Below are positions 23,509-36,918 of a DNA stretch of 64,000 bases, one piece after another. The DNA comes from Davidsoniella eucalypti (taxonomy: Eukaryota; Ascomycota; Sordariomycetes; Microascales; Ceratocystidaceae): assembly GCA_004009845.1 (NCBI GenBank), contig RMBW01000019.1:124001-188000 (forward strand), read 5' to 3'. Every line of letters starts with the position of its first letter. Position 1 is the stretch's first letter. Made by a program: the position numbers and the translations under genes. Under the pieces are notes generated by a model. It was not told the origin of the DNA. It worked only from the letters and a program-made list of their open reading frames with translations, and ran no database searches.

Positions 23509-26500
23509 TCATTCATCACCAACTGCTACACCCCAAGCTCCACCGCCCGGCGTTTCTATCAAGACCCGATCACCGCTTGAGAATTTAGCCGTTGCTTTGC
23601 CTCCAAGACTCACCTTCCGTCCGCTTTCCTTCTGAAGCCAGTAGTTGACGCCCATCTTGCCATCTTCTCCTCCTTCCATACCATGAGGAGCACGAGTGCG
23701 TCTCTCCGAGATTATGCTAACTTGAACCGGCACAGTAAACTCGATTTCCCGGACGATACCATCACCACCAGGGAACTTTCCATGTCCACCGGATCCTTGG
23801 CGGATACTAAACTGGCGAAGAACGCACGGATAGCGCTTCTCAAAGACCTCTGGATCTGTGATTCGTGTGTTTGTCATGTGGGTGTGGACGCCGCTCGATC
23901 CAGCCCATGAAGGACCGGCACCGGCACCGCCTCCGATGGTCTCGTAATATCCGAAACCATCCATATGCTGGCCAGTTACGGGGTCCGTACCGCCAACTCC
24001 GAATGTGAGATTATTCATGCAGCCTTGAGAATCGGCACAGGCGTTGAATGCCTTGAGAACGACATCTGTGATTCGTTGTGATGTCTGCACATTTCCACCT
24101 ACGACACTAGCGGCCTTGGAAGGGGATAGTAGCGATGACTCGGGTATCTGAACGGTGATGGGCTCAAGGCAACCTTGATTCAGCGGAATCTCGGAGGCTA
24201 CCAATGATCGCAGGCAGTAGATAATCGCACTATGCGTGATGGCTACTGGTGCATTGATGTTACCGTACACTTCAGCACCTGTACCCTCGAAATCAAAGAC
24301 GGCAGAACCTGTGACACCGTTGATGGTGACTTTGAGGCTAATTGGAGTTCCATCGTCCATGTAGTCAATAGCCGAGAGAGGTTTGCCGTTGGCTTTCTGG
24401 TGGAACCCGCGTAGTAGATCTCTCACAGCACGCTCGGCAGTAGCTTGGATAGCATACATATATTTCTGTACCTCATGAAGCCCGCTTTCGAGGACTAAAC
24501 CCTGGATCAACTGTACGCCTTTATTGTTGGCGGCCACTTGAGCCTTGAGATCAGATAAGTTGTCTTTCAAGCAACGCGTACCAGAGCAGCCCGGGTGTTT
24601 CGCAGGCTCGTGGAGAAGAAGCTCGGTGATTCGTTCCTCATTGAAAACGCCCGCACTAACAAGTTTCTCGGCCTCAATAGCAGCGCCTTCTTCGTAAAGA
24701 TATTTCGAATTTGGGGGCATGGAACCTGGCAGAATACCACCGATATCAGCATGATGGCCGCGTGAAGCAACATAAAACACAATCTCTCCGTTTTCGAATA
24801 CGGGACTGATGACAGTGATGTCGGGTAGATGAGTACCACCACATGAGGGATGATTCGATACAAGGACATCGCCATCTTGGAGCTTTCCTTTCCATTTCTC
24901 GTGCTGATATTTGACTGCAAATTGCATTGATCCAAGATGAACTGGGACGTGAGGCGCATTTGCTACAAGACCGCCATCAGGAGAAAAGAGAGCACAGGAA
25001 AAGTCAAGACGTTCCTTGATATTGGTAGAAACTGCAGTTTTCTGTAGACTGCGTCCCATTTGCTCGGCAATCGACATGAAACGGTGACCAAAAATTGAAA
25101 GCTGAATCGGACTGATAGCACTATCGACAACGGTTGTCTCAGCTGCTGATGGGGGTGGAGAAGACGGCACTACCGAGTCGATAACGACGCACGAGTCAAG
25201 TATAGAAGCGATGTTGTCAGGGGATACAAGGACAGTAAGAGTCTTGTCAAGGATCAAAGCAGGGCCTCTTATCTTCGAGCCAGGTGATATGTCTTCAAGG
25301 ATGTAGACTGGAGTATCGACTCTCCCCGAAGTACTAGAGAAGCACACCCTTGCTGACTCTCGTGACGCACATGGCTCGACAAATGCCATGGTTGATGCTA
25401 AGCGTTGTAGTTGCCGGAACGGACTCGCATGTTTGGTACTAGAGGAAGAGGCGATGCCACGAACACGAAAGTCGTCAATCAAGATGGGCTTCCCGGGGAA
25501 GTTGAAGCCAAATTCACGGCGATGACGTTCTTCAAAGGTGCGTTTGAAGTCCAAGCTGATATCAGTACCGTCGCTAGTCTCGCGGATAATCATAAAAGAC
25601 GTTGTTGAGCCCTTGTAGCGCATGTTCAGATACACCTCGTGGTGGACCTGGCTTTCCAACATTCCCTGATCAACAAGGCGTTCAGTGGCTTCGGCTACAA
25701 GCTTAAGCAGATTGCCTTGTATAATGGACATGTTGGATTCAGTATATTCCAAGGCAGTTGGGCGTTGAACCTCGTGTACTAGATTAGCACGTGATAGCCC
25801 ATATGCGGAGAGGATAGATGCGTATTTGTGCACAACAACTCTGGAAATTGATAGAGCAGTGGCTAGAGAGCATGCATGTTGACCTCCCGCACCTCCAAAA
25901 CAAGCCAAGATATGTGTTGACGTATCGTAGCCACGAGCTTCTGTCAAGGCTCTGATCGGCCGTGCCATGACTTCATCGGCGACTCGCAAAAAGCCTAGTG
26001 CCACCTCATCGGCTGTAAGAGGAGGCTTTCCTTCCTGTTCATTATCGGCATTGATTTCAAGCGTGAGCTTTTCAAACGCAAGTCTGGTCAGCTCGACTCC
26101 GAGGGGCTCGTTCTCATTAGGCCCGAATATCTGCGGAAAGTATTGTGGCTGAATACGGCCTAAGAATACGTTGGCATCAGTGATGGTGAGAGGTCCGCCT
26201 TTGCGATAGCATGTTGGGCCGGGATGGGCACCAGCTGATTCAGGGCCGACGACAAAGAGGCCATCGCGCCAGAAAAGCATAGAACCACCGCCAGCAGCAA
26301 CGCTACAAGTTGAGAAGAGACTGGTTAGTAATAGAAAAAAGGTAATGCCTTGGGAATATAGATAGTGTGCTTACGTGTTGATGTCAAGCTGGGGGCTTTG
26401 GATAGAGACTCCAGCTATTGTCTTTTCGAAGACATGCTCATAAGTGCCGGCAAACCGCGAGCAATCCGTTGATGTGCCGCCCATGTCGAAGCCGATGACC

Positions 26501-27483
26501 GGCTTATTCTCGTCCGCATCAAAAGTAGTCTGAGCGTAACCAACAACACCACCTGCCGGGCCAGATAGAACACTTTTCAGACCACCAAAGTTACGGAAGT
26601 CAACCAGGCCTCCGTCGGACTGCATAAATTCACACCTTGAGCCCGATGAGCCCAGTCCACCAACAAAGCTCTCTGAGATAGAATCGATGTATGACTTGAT
26701 GATAGGTGTCAAGTAGGCGTCTGCGGTTGCCGACATTCCGCGAGGGACTACTTTGATCATGGGCTGGAGAGCAGCACTTTCGATAACAAGAAATCCCATC
26801 TTGCGTGCAACGTCGCCTACCGCCTGTTCATGGGCTGGGTAGATGTAAGAATGGAGGAGAACAATAGAGATTGACCGGTATCCTTCATCCCAAACTCGCT
26901 GCAGGTCTTGAATCACAGCTTCTATATCAGGAGTCTTCAGAATGCGCACAAATTCGCCCGTTTGGCCTTGAATCAGCTGCGTGTCGGAAGCCACATCTAT
27001 GGATGACGAATATGGATCTTCGGTATATCCTTCTAGTGTTACTCGTTCATCGACTTCAATGACTGACTGATACAGCAGTTCCGGTAACTTCACTGTCAAG
27101 TCGAAGATTTTGGGTCTTGATTGTGTGCCAATTCGTAAAAGATCCTTGAACCCTTTGGTGATGAACAAGGCACTTCGGGCACCTCTCCGTTCCAGAAGAG
27201 CATTGGTTCCAACAGTAGTTCCCATGCGTATACGTTCAATAGAGCTAAGATCTAGCGGTTTGCCACGTGGGAGAGGGACTCCCGAGACTTGCTCGATGAT
27301 TCGACGGATCCCCTCAGTTGGCGCATCTTTGTAGTTTGCGGGATCGACTGATAGCAGCTTCAGTATAATGTCGTCATGGCCAGGAATGGAAGCATGGACA
27401 TCTGTGAAGGTACCCCCGCGGTCAATAGAGATACAGATGCCTTTAGCATGGCTGCTAGTATTACTTGTGATATTGGGAGGCAT
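23509..27483 (-). CDS. 5-oxoprolinase (ATP-hydrolysing), HyuA-HyuB fusion
   Basis: Two minus-strand exons, 27483-26375 and 26302-23509, encode 1300 residues, the usual size of the eukaryotic enzyme; a 72-nt intron (GTAAGC to TGTAG) splits a Thr codon in DINT-VAAGGG. The enzyme opens 5-oxo-L-proline to L-glutamate at the cost of ATP and closes the gamma-glutamyl cycle in the cytosol. The N-terminal HyuA-like half shows the ATPase signature DRGGTFTDV (residues about 19-27), GTTVGTNALLER, and GFDMGGTSTDCSR. The linker reads GPESAGAHPGPTCYRKGG. The HyuB-like half contains NHPSCGGTHLPDITV and RGHHADIGG, typical of the hydantoinase B domain. All motifs look intact. It is divergent from the broken DUF1445 gene at 28505, whose family makes 5-oxoproline from D-glutamate, so the two belong to one metabolic theme. 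Gene naming by orthology would be OXP1. Confidence 0.95.
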
Positions 27484-28504
27484 GTATCGTATTCAGTCAG
27501 TAGACGGGCATATGAAAAGGATTAACAAGTAAATATTGAGAGAGATGAACGTCTAGAAGTCCTATTTTTGGCCTAGATGGGCGAATGGTTGTCTTTATGT
27601 AAACTAAGTTGGCATTCGGAAGGTTACTGCTGATAAATCAGAAAAGATACTTACGGTATAATTCTACAAGTCGTCCTTGGGGTTATTCGCCATTAGGGTT
27701 CACGTATCCGCCATCTCAATAGTCGGCATTGATTCTATTGTCCTAATTCTTGATGTTAACTACAGCATTTTGACAAGTAAACAGAGCTATTTTCGCCTCA
27801 CTTGCACCTCAAATTGAGTTTGTGAGCTCTTCATTAGCTTTCGAGGTCCTGAATAACTTTCGGGATGACATCCGTCCTTCCCCGCACTAATGTTTAGGCG
27901 GGAAATAGACGCCTCATTTCTGATTGGTTGGCTCATCATCGGCAGCACAAGTCCGCCAATTAATGTTGTCGAAGCCAGGAAGGTTGCAATGATTACTTGG
28001 TTAACTGGCAAAACAAGGTACCAAGACGTTCTCAAACACCATCATGCAATCTTAATGTCAATCATCTAATAACATACGAACTGTTTCATTTGGAATATCC
28101 ATATAGTCGTCTACTGATGTATCTCTACACCATTCAATACTAGAAACAGTACATAAATGGCGATATGGTGATGATATCCTTAGGTTCACTCCAAGTTATA
28201 CTTATCTATAGACCCTAGATATGTACATAATTTAAATAGGAAAATGACACGGCGGGCGATTTCCGAATAGCAAAACCGATATGTCTTCTCCCCGAGATAT
28301 AATCTCAATCTGCCGAAACAATAAGATAACGTCGTTTTTATATTGCCAGTGACTTGTCTATATTTTACATGAGGTTTTGTTGATCTTGCCAGCTATCATA
28401 CATATATGCCATAATTCACTATTGTCTATGACAGTCGGATATCATCCTTTACGCATACCTTCTACCAAATCACCATCACCTATTTCAGAATCCTCATACT
28501 AACC
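27484..28504. promoter_or_regulatory. Divergent intergenic region between 5-oxoprolinase and DUF1445 genes
   Basis: About 1.0 kb of AT-rich DNA separating two divergent starts. It must hold the oxoprolinase promoter and what remains of the DUF1445 promoter. A TTAGGGTT telobox-like string lies at about 27693-27700. No binding site can be assigned with confidence, and the open frame at 27787-28035 (-) has no recognisable features. Confidence 0.45.
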
Positions 28505-29414
28505 ATGGATGATCAACCGACGGCTATATTAGATGTTGACTTGTACAGCAATCTAGCATCGGGTCACGATGTACGCAAAGCGGCTCGTGAAAACAAGCTG
28601 TCTGGCAATACTTGTGGAACTGCGCCAGGATATCTCCAAGCAAATCTCATCGTCCTCCCATCTCGTTATGCTGCCGACTTTCACAATCTCTGTCTCCGGA
28701 ACCCAGTTCCATGCCCTCTTCTAGCCGAGTCGGCTTACAAAGGGGGCTTTGACTCTGCCAAATCCACCATCGATACTATATCCAGTGACGTTCTGATATC
28801 ACCCTCTTATATATTGGATATCCGCAAGGACTGCCCGCGGTACAGGATCTATCAAGATGGACGTTTGATCAAGGAACGTACATCATGTATAGTTGACGAA
28901 TGGACTACTGATCATGTGGCATTCTTGATTGGCTGTTCATATAGTTTCGAGACAGAACTGGCGGCAGTGGGATTACCAGCCCCGTCATGTTGTGTTGGGA
29001 CGGAACGTTGCCATGTACCGCACTGCGATACCGCTCTGTCCAGCTGGTGTTTTCACCGGAGGCACATATGTAGTCTCCATGAGACCCTACAGGAAGCGTG
29101 ATATACCCCGTGTACGGGAAAGAACTACTCGCTATGGTGCCACTCATGGCGAGCCTATAGCATGGGGCTGGGAAGCCCTCGAAGCACTGGGAATAGCAAG
29201 CATCGATGATATGCAGTGGGGAGATAGCCCGTTGACGCTCGATGGGAAACCTCTCGGGTCACAATTCAATGACGATGATGAAGTTCCTGTTTTCTGAGGA
29301 TGTGGTGTAACCCCACAAGAAGCTATTGTCAAAGCTAACCTCCAAGGTATTGTCATGGCTCATGCACCTAGCCATATGCTGTTACTTGATGCTAGGGACT
29401 CTGCACTGGTGTAA
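28505..29414 (+). pseudogene. DUF1445 / D-glutamate cyclase family gene, frameshifted and truncated
   Basis: The frame opens with a well-placed ATG (ACCATGG) and reads family motifs: GYLQANLIVLP, NPVPCPLL, DIRKDCPRYRIY, WTTDHVAFLIGCSYSFE. At about 28976-28980 one extra base shifts the frame; GLP then PRH continues directly in the next frame with no room for an intron, giving NVAMYRT, YVVSMRPY and HGEPIAWGW. At 29295-29297 a TGA replaces the conserved tryptophan of VFWGCGVTPQ; the frame then runs on through GCGVTPQEAI to TAA at 29412-29414. An intact protein would be about 302 residues. The family (DUF1445/UPF0317, mammalian DGLUCY) converts D-glutamate to 5-oxo-D-proline. It sits divergent to 5-oxoprolinase. 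Two independent lesions make it a recent pseudogene, or, less likely, an assembly-error artefact. Confidence 0.85.
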
Positions 29415-32400
29415 CTGTTTGCTGTAGTTCCGTAGCACCGATTCTCTGCTTATACATCGCGGAATTTACAGCAGACAATAACTATGTTGGGCCATGTCTG
29501 AAGACTACGGAACTAGGGCCTACGCCTTCTTTTTCTTGGTTCATAGCCAACAGGAACTTGCCGTTCTATCTTTTGGCTCCTCATTTGCAAGAATGGATTC
29601 TCTTGTCTCTTTTTCGCGCTAACGATTGTAAACAAATCACCTGCCATTCTTAGGATAAGGTAGATATAGCAATTGTAGGAGCCGTAAAGATGGAAAAGAA
29701 TCCTCTGTATACGCAGTAGTTAGTACATTTTTCTTTATTCAAAATCGGCAACCAAAGAAAGCTATCTGGACCCTTAGAACAGGATCTTTTGTAGTCTAGG
29801 CCAAGACGTGCCATTTGTAACCCCCATAAACAAAAAAGCAATGTAATGCATCTCGGCCCAAGATTCGTTTGCCGCCGGTCATTCATCGAGTCTCTTGCTA
29901 ATAGTTTTGACAAATTGCCAAGATACATACTGTGCCCCCTGCTTTCATTCTATGTACCTCCTTCCTATGTCTAGATCTTTGACTCGTTCTTTTCATGTAC
30001 ATACGAGGGGCTTTCTCGACCTTTTTTGCTTCTTTTGGGGGTTGATAGTTACTTTATTATAGGGGCGCCGAAGGACAAATCGGCAGTCTCATAGTTGTAT
30101 GCATGTTTGACATGCAGGTCGTTTTTGCTCGACTAAGAAAACAACTACATCTATCAAAGCTCCATTTTGATAAAAAATAAATATTAAAAATAAAACAACT
30201 AGTTGTAGTTACTGGTTTTGCACTCTCATCATATAGATGGCAACATTGATCACATCCACAGCACGTATTTCTCTCTCAATACCAAAAAGTAGGCAAAATA
30301 CAACCAGCAGTGAGTAATGGAATTACAAGCTGGGACAGTTTCCTAGAACTGCACCTATTCGTCCTCTAATCTTCCTCTTTGTTTTTCACTTCGTACATGT
30401 ATATGAAAATTCAAGTATGGAGAAATACCTTGCCAGTACATATGTATGATACGGATTGCCGAAAGACTCCCATGTCCGTCTTCAAGCGAAGCGGCGGTCA
30501 AGAGGAAAGAAACAGGGCCTTTTCTCCATTACGAAGCAAAGATCTGGACATGCGTATCATGGTACCCAGATAGCCTTTATTGATTAGAACGATCGTTTAC
30601 TCGGGCAATATACAGATATCAATGAAAACAGCATGCAATAGCTGGGGTGCTTTCTCTCATCCTGTCAATGTACAGATGTATAACGCCCGATTCGGTTCAG
30701 TTAGCAGCAATTGATGTCAAATGTCACTTTGAAATTGCTTAACCGTCGATTAGCCGGAACAGCATATCGCAATTATATGTGCAATTATATGTGCATATAT
30801 CATGCCAACAATGGTTTCGGAGCAAGAAAGTACGATTCTGCACTCTTATATATGTACATTGCACATTCAACATCGTCATCCAGCAATCCAATAGACTGAG
30901 TATGTCAATCCAGAAACCAAAATGCAATGGTTAGTTGACAAATATCGCACTTTCACACTCGTGTCTCGGAAAGACGTCAATCGGAGACGGCAATGCCCAG
31001 ATGTTGTCTCAGCCAAAAAGGAGCCATATCCCCCCATTCACGATATACCAGACGAAGGCTGCAATACTTTCTTTTTGCCACCAGAGCAAGTCGTGGTAGT
31101 TACTGCCACGACTGCCTTCGATTATATCTTGCGGCCTTATGATTCTCTGAATCGTGATATACATACGAACGAAACATTCCGATAAAGCTATGCTAACTCA
31201 AACTACTAGCTGGCACTAGAATAAAAAATGGATTTTCCATAGCCTAGCTTACCGCCAGAATATTCAATAAAACCGGTATATAATCCTTTTTTCGCCGTTT
31301 GATGAGGCTGTGCCAGATCGACTAAGCCGCTCCCATGTCAGCTGCATCAACAGGATCCAAGTCTGTTTTGTGTAGGCTTAGCAACTATCTTGATTCACAG
31401 CGATGACCTGAAATGGAAGGTATCACCACCAAGAAGAAAAAGGAACAGCAAAAAGAAAGAAAAACAATACTAGTCATTATCCAAGCATGCAACGAAACAC
31501 TGCGGACTTGCACATACTTGCTAGCCGCCTGCAACAAGAAAGAGATCAAGTTTCGGCAAGCGCCGACAAGCTGGCTATCAATCAACGTACAGAAGATTGT
31601 CAAATCTTGTAACCATAAATGCGCAGTTGCCAGCCAGCGATCAAGTGCTGATGTGAATGTGAAGGGAACGTGACTGCAATTCCAGGAATGGAAGGGATCT
31701 CAGCGTCGGTTTTATACAGACATGTGGACAACGAGCCATTCTATTGTTTGCCCTGCATTTGCGCATTTGGTAATAGCTCCAGGAGCTGTGGGTAGCCTGA
31801 GGCCGTGGGTTTCCCTCTTTTCTCCCTGTTTATTTTATTTACTATGTGCTGCCTCCCATCTCCGGGCTGTGTTTGCATAACGCAGAAGCTGGAGTTGCCA
31901 ATGCAACAAGAGGAAAAGGGAATTATGCTGTACACGTACTAGAGCCCCAACGACACAAAAGGGTTAGGCATATTCTAGTGATCTTGTGGCCGTCGGTCTG
32001 TTACAACGATGTCACCAAAGTCCACCACACAACTTCCTGCCCGATGGCCTTGTCTCCGGCATATTGCCTAATACCTAATCTAATATATCAATCCAGCGAT
32101 ACAGCCGAAATAAAATTTGGCCCTGGAGGTTGCTTGAATGATCGGCGGCTTCTCAGCAACGACGGAAGTGAGCGCAACACAAACAGATCTACTTGGAAAA
32201 TTAGTGTAAATAAACAAAACAACAGCAACGAACCCTACAACTACCCAGTATGTCATCTTGTTAGCGTTGCAATGGTTGCGAGAACCCTAGTAAAGTAAGA
32301 CGGAAGAGCCCAATAGGATCACGAAAAAAGCCACCATAACGCCTACATAAAGTCTGGCTGTTTTGTGTACTATCTCGTACAGATATGCTGCCGTCCTGTC

Positions 32401-35400
32401 TAATTTCCTACAACGTTGAGTACATGATGTTTGCTTGCATATCGTGGCATCGTGCCGATATTGCACTATGCAACTAAGCGGATATCCTGCCAAGGCAATT
32501 GTACACCGTTCATATTGTTTTCATAACTACCTCAAATTACGGATTGGTGCATTAGTACTACAGCTGTACATGCATAGTTGCATAGTTGTAGGGGCCAAAG
32601 AAAGGGCCAGGATTCTCATTTAATGATCGGTACAATGTGATACACTTTGCAATATCATTAGCCGCTGGGTCGACAACAATCGAAGGATTCACTCAAGCAC
32701 GGCGACTATAGTTCGCAGTTCTTCCGTCGTATCCTGTAGTCCTTTTTTCGAGTTTCTTAAAACCCCAAGTATACATACACACATTTAGAAGGGCAGATAC
32801 CGAGTTATCATGACAAAAGAAGAGGGAAAAAGCCTGGACGTTCCTCAAATGGCACAGTAAAGGGGGAGAATGCCCTTGAACCTAGACAATCAGCAAGCAA
32901 CAAGAAAGACGAAGGATGAAAAGAAGGTCAATGGAAAAGCAAGGGCCGCTATGCAGCTCGAGTGGTTGGGTTTCTGCTGCTCGAATCTTCAGCTTTGTGG
33001 GTTTTTTTCTTTCGGAATTTACTATTTCCCTATTGCGTTTTCCTAGTTGGCACATAAAGACATCGCTTACGATACTTGAATCGGGGCATGATATGGCTCG
33101 TGTTGTTGCTAAGTACAGTATGATGACGTTTCTGGCGTTCCTAGTCTCTTCGAGGCTGTCTCCTGCGTTTATCGGGGCGTCTGTAATTGTGCTTCTAGAT
33201 GCTAATTCAGATACAAGAAAAGAGAGAAAAAAACAGACGCATGTTTCAAGGAACTCTTAGTCAGGTACAGAACATAGTAAGCCCAAAATACTACGACAAG
33301 GGTTATATCGCTGTGAGATGTCATATCCCCAAAGCCTTACGAGAGCTTCACGGAAAAGTCGGCATCTTGACCAAGTGAAAAAAAAAAAGCTTGACTTTGC
33401 ATTGGTTACTCAAGACCTATTAGTTAACCAACCAAGTCCCAGGTTCCTTAATAAGTAGCAATAATATCTCTGGCCAATGTCACTCCGGAACTTGACGTTT
33501 AAACGACAGGTCATCGGCGATCTTCGGCAGTGCTCCCGTCTCACGACAACAATTCTAGATAGCTTGCCGTGACATAGTCATGGTGGTGATATAGAGTCTG
33601 TAGCAATACTGGCACTGGATCGTTGTATTCCCGGTTCCAGTTTTGGTCTCGAGGCTCCCGTGGTCTTGTTTCTCACCAGTAATCATGATTACTTTCTGCT
33701 TAGTGAGATAGTGATATATCTGTATGGTGTTCAGACACTGTCCGACATTTGAGTTTTGGTACGTGTTGTTTTGCCTTGACATGAAAACATGGCGGTGCCC
33801 TAGAACAAAACGGAGTCCGATTGTATGCAAGTTCCGCCACTGCCCAGAAAGAAATATGCCTTGACACTATTGGATTCCTGGATTCCTCACTAAAACCTCG
33901 TGGCGGTAAAACTAAACACAAAAGGCAACGAGGCCGATCTCAGCCACTATGATACAGTATCTCACCACCTGCCGCTGAGATCTTAAACCAACTATAAGCA
34001 TACAGACCCAGAAAACTGGGCACGTTTGGGGCGCAGAACTTGTCAAAAAATCCCCAAGCTAGGCTGTCAAGATGCTCTTTCTTAGCATCGACGGGGCTCG
34101 CGATGTGTCCATTGCATTGCCTGTTCGGGGCTTATACCTCTGTACACATGAAAGCCAAGATACATATGGGCAGACTAGCTGTATGTAGATAAACACTTGT
34201 TGGGAGGGGCAAATATATGTTCCTTTATATCGACGATTAGCCTCTTGGTAAAGTGGCTATGTATACATACTCTAGATGTAGTTAGTTTCTTGCCCTTTGA
34301 AACAGTCACATGTTGATGCATAGGGTTAGTTGGTTGACCTCCCCGAGGCACATTGATGTTTACAAACAATTACAGATCAACCTTCGGGTTCAGCTCACTA
34401 CGACCGTGACGTCTTGAAAGTTAGTTTTCTTTTCTATGTTTGATCGCGATACTCTGTTGCTGAAGAGTGAAGGGAAAAAAAAAGATAGCAGGATCATCTG
34501 CCTGTCCTCTTCTTCCCAAGCCAGCCGACAACAAGGCTTATCCAGCGAGCCTTTGGCGCCGATAAGCCAGGGCCGCCGTATGTGATCAGAGGCTGGTGAA
34601 CTCTTGTATCAGCTTCCTTCTTCGAACATGGACAGGATTGTTAGAGCAAAAGCCTATATCTTGGCATTGGTACAGGCCGTGTCTAGGATGGTATGAGTGA
34701 GATAAAGAGTATCCAAAAAGGCCTGTGAAGATGCCGATGCGTCTTCTTTTTCAGGAGACAAAAGAAAAAAAGGAAATCCGGACAAAACAAAGACCAAAAA
34801 CATCTTTATAGCTCGATAAGATTAGTGAATTGAAAAATAGAGATATATGTATTTTTTAAAAACTTTTATCTTTTAGTACATGTCATGTATATCTGACAAC
34901 ACCGCAGATATCCAGTCAAGTTCCTTGACTTTGTGACGTGTGAGATCCATGAACCAACCAAAAAATACATGTGGTCGATGACATGTATGCATGTACATAT
35001 ATATTGTTTGTAAATTGGGCGTCGATTTGCATTGCCAGCAAACAAATGGACGAACAGACCCAAACGAACAATTTTTTGTAATATAAATATAACTAGCTAG
35101 TTACTTAAAGGTGATGTATTATATTCCAGACGTGAAACTGATGATGAGCAAAGTCATCTGATGTGTGTAGTGAGCGCTGTTTCGCCTCTAGGGCTTCTAC
35201 ACATAGTGAGCTCGGTAAATCGACAAGTGTCTGGAGATCTTTGCCTCAGCTGCTGAGTCTAACTGTCGCTAAAACTGAACTCATGATGGCCGCTTGGTTG
35301 AAAGCTAGGTGTTGTAGGTGTACTAGATTTTCTCCACAACATTAGGGTTGTTGATGATGTGATACAGTAGCCTATCCATGCGATGTACCTAGCAAGTAGA

Positions 35401-36918
35401 GCCGCTATGAATGTAAGGTGGAGCTACTGCAAATATATACTTACATGGTACATCTAGATAAGACAAATACCAAGCTTGCACAGCCTCACTAGTTGTCTTG
35501 AGTCCGCCAGTACGGTTATTACCTGTATGTAGTTGTAGAAATCAGAAGATTTTCTAGTAGAGAAGAAAGGCAAGAAAGATCAGATTTCTTTTTAGTTCTT
35601 AAAAAAATGCATCACTATTTTCAATACAGGTCTTTCAACCATCACCAGAATCATCATCCTCGCCATATTCATCATCTCTGCCGCCTCCAGAAACACACCA
35701 CAAGCTGGATTGCCATTTATGAAACGCTTGGAACCAGCCTCAGGAGATTATCTACACGTATACATACATCTGCACACTAGAGCCTATCTTCCTCTATGTA
35801 GGTCTAGCACTGCACCTCCTGATTTTTTTGCTCTAGCGCTTTGCTTTAAGCTAAGAAAAAGCCCAAGACTCTAGTAATTAGAGCGAACCACTTGGCGTCC
35901 AAAGAATTAAACATTGTATGTGCTTCATTTAATTAAGCGTCCTCTCTCGTCACAGCACGAACAAGAACATACCAACCAACCAACTAACCAGCCAGCCAGA
36001 GCCAAGACAAAACAAACAATAACAATAACAAGAGAGAACAACAACTTTCCTCAACTCACGACCTCCCGGTTTTGAACTGGTCATGGCTAGCGTCTCTTAA
36101 TCTGAAATAACAGAAGGTCAAAGTCCAACGTTGTTCGAAGGCTCCGTGCCAACCCCCGTCGTTAATTTCGATCATTTCGTCGATTGATAGGACGATTTAC
36201 ATAGCCATTGGCCTCTTTCTATCTCTTTGTATTGCAGAATCGAATAATCGACTTCTTTCACTTCGAATACGACTGTAACGCAGTGTTGACTCCCTCTTCT
36301 TAGGGCGCCCAGTCTTGTCCGTCTCCTGTGTTTGCGTTGCCCTGCGTTCGCTCTTTCTTTTCACCATAAATTTCCCTTGCATTATTGTCATACTTACACA
36401 TGTACTCAGCCGAAGAAGAAGAAAAAAAACGAAATAAAATCAGTACGGTTGTTGTCATTGAGCCTTCCGCTCTATTCCTTCAACTAGCCGTTTATTTTGT
36501 TGTTCTCTCTCTTTTTTTGCAACGCGTCTAACACAACGCTCAGCCCTTTATTTATCTCGGATTCGAAAATCGAAATACATACAATTGTAAGCTATACATT
36601 TTCCTTGCATTTAAAAGTATAGTTAGTTGTACTACTGATATATATTATAAAAAAAAACAGGGGGCCCCCAAACTCTATCATCAGGCACTGCCCCCATACA
36701 TATTATACAATTAATTGTAATTTATAGCGGTACATTTATTTCGTTTATTACCTCAACATTCCCTTTTTACTAACTCACTTGTCTCTTGTTTTCCAGGTTC
36801 TTCAATAACTCAACCTTTCTTTGCTAAACTCTTCAAGGCTGCTATTTGGATGCTTCTTGCCATCTAAAGTGCCTCAATACGCACTACTGTGTGGCACTAT
36901 CTTAGCCTTATAGCCATA
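29415..36918. other. Seven-kilobase region with no supported gene
   Basis: No domain-bearing frame was found on either strand. The sequence is AT-rich with many in-frame stops and scattered telobox-like AACCCTA strings (for example 32283-32289 and, inverted, 35343-35349). A 38-codon ATG frame on the minus strand at about 36058-36174 has no recognisable family and is left uncalled. From about 36400 to 36918 the sequence is the promoter and leader of the calcium ATPase. The region may contain non-coding transcripts that I cannot see. Confidence 0.4.

Noticed and set aside
29295..29297. Programmed read-through or selenocysteine at the TGA of the DUF1445 gene
   Set aside because: The following base context is not a known read-through motif, fungi lack selenocysteine insertion, and a separate frameshift upstream already breaks the gene.
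36058..36174. Possible tRNA or small protein gene on the minus strand
   Set aside because: The stretch has a T-loop-like TTCAAAA and end complementarity, but the T stem has mismatches and the D and anticodon arms cannot be drawn; the 38-codon frame has no family and is short enough to be chance.
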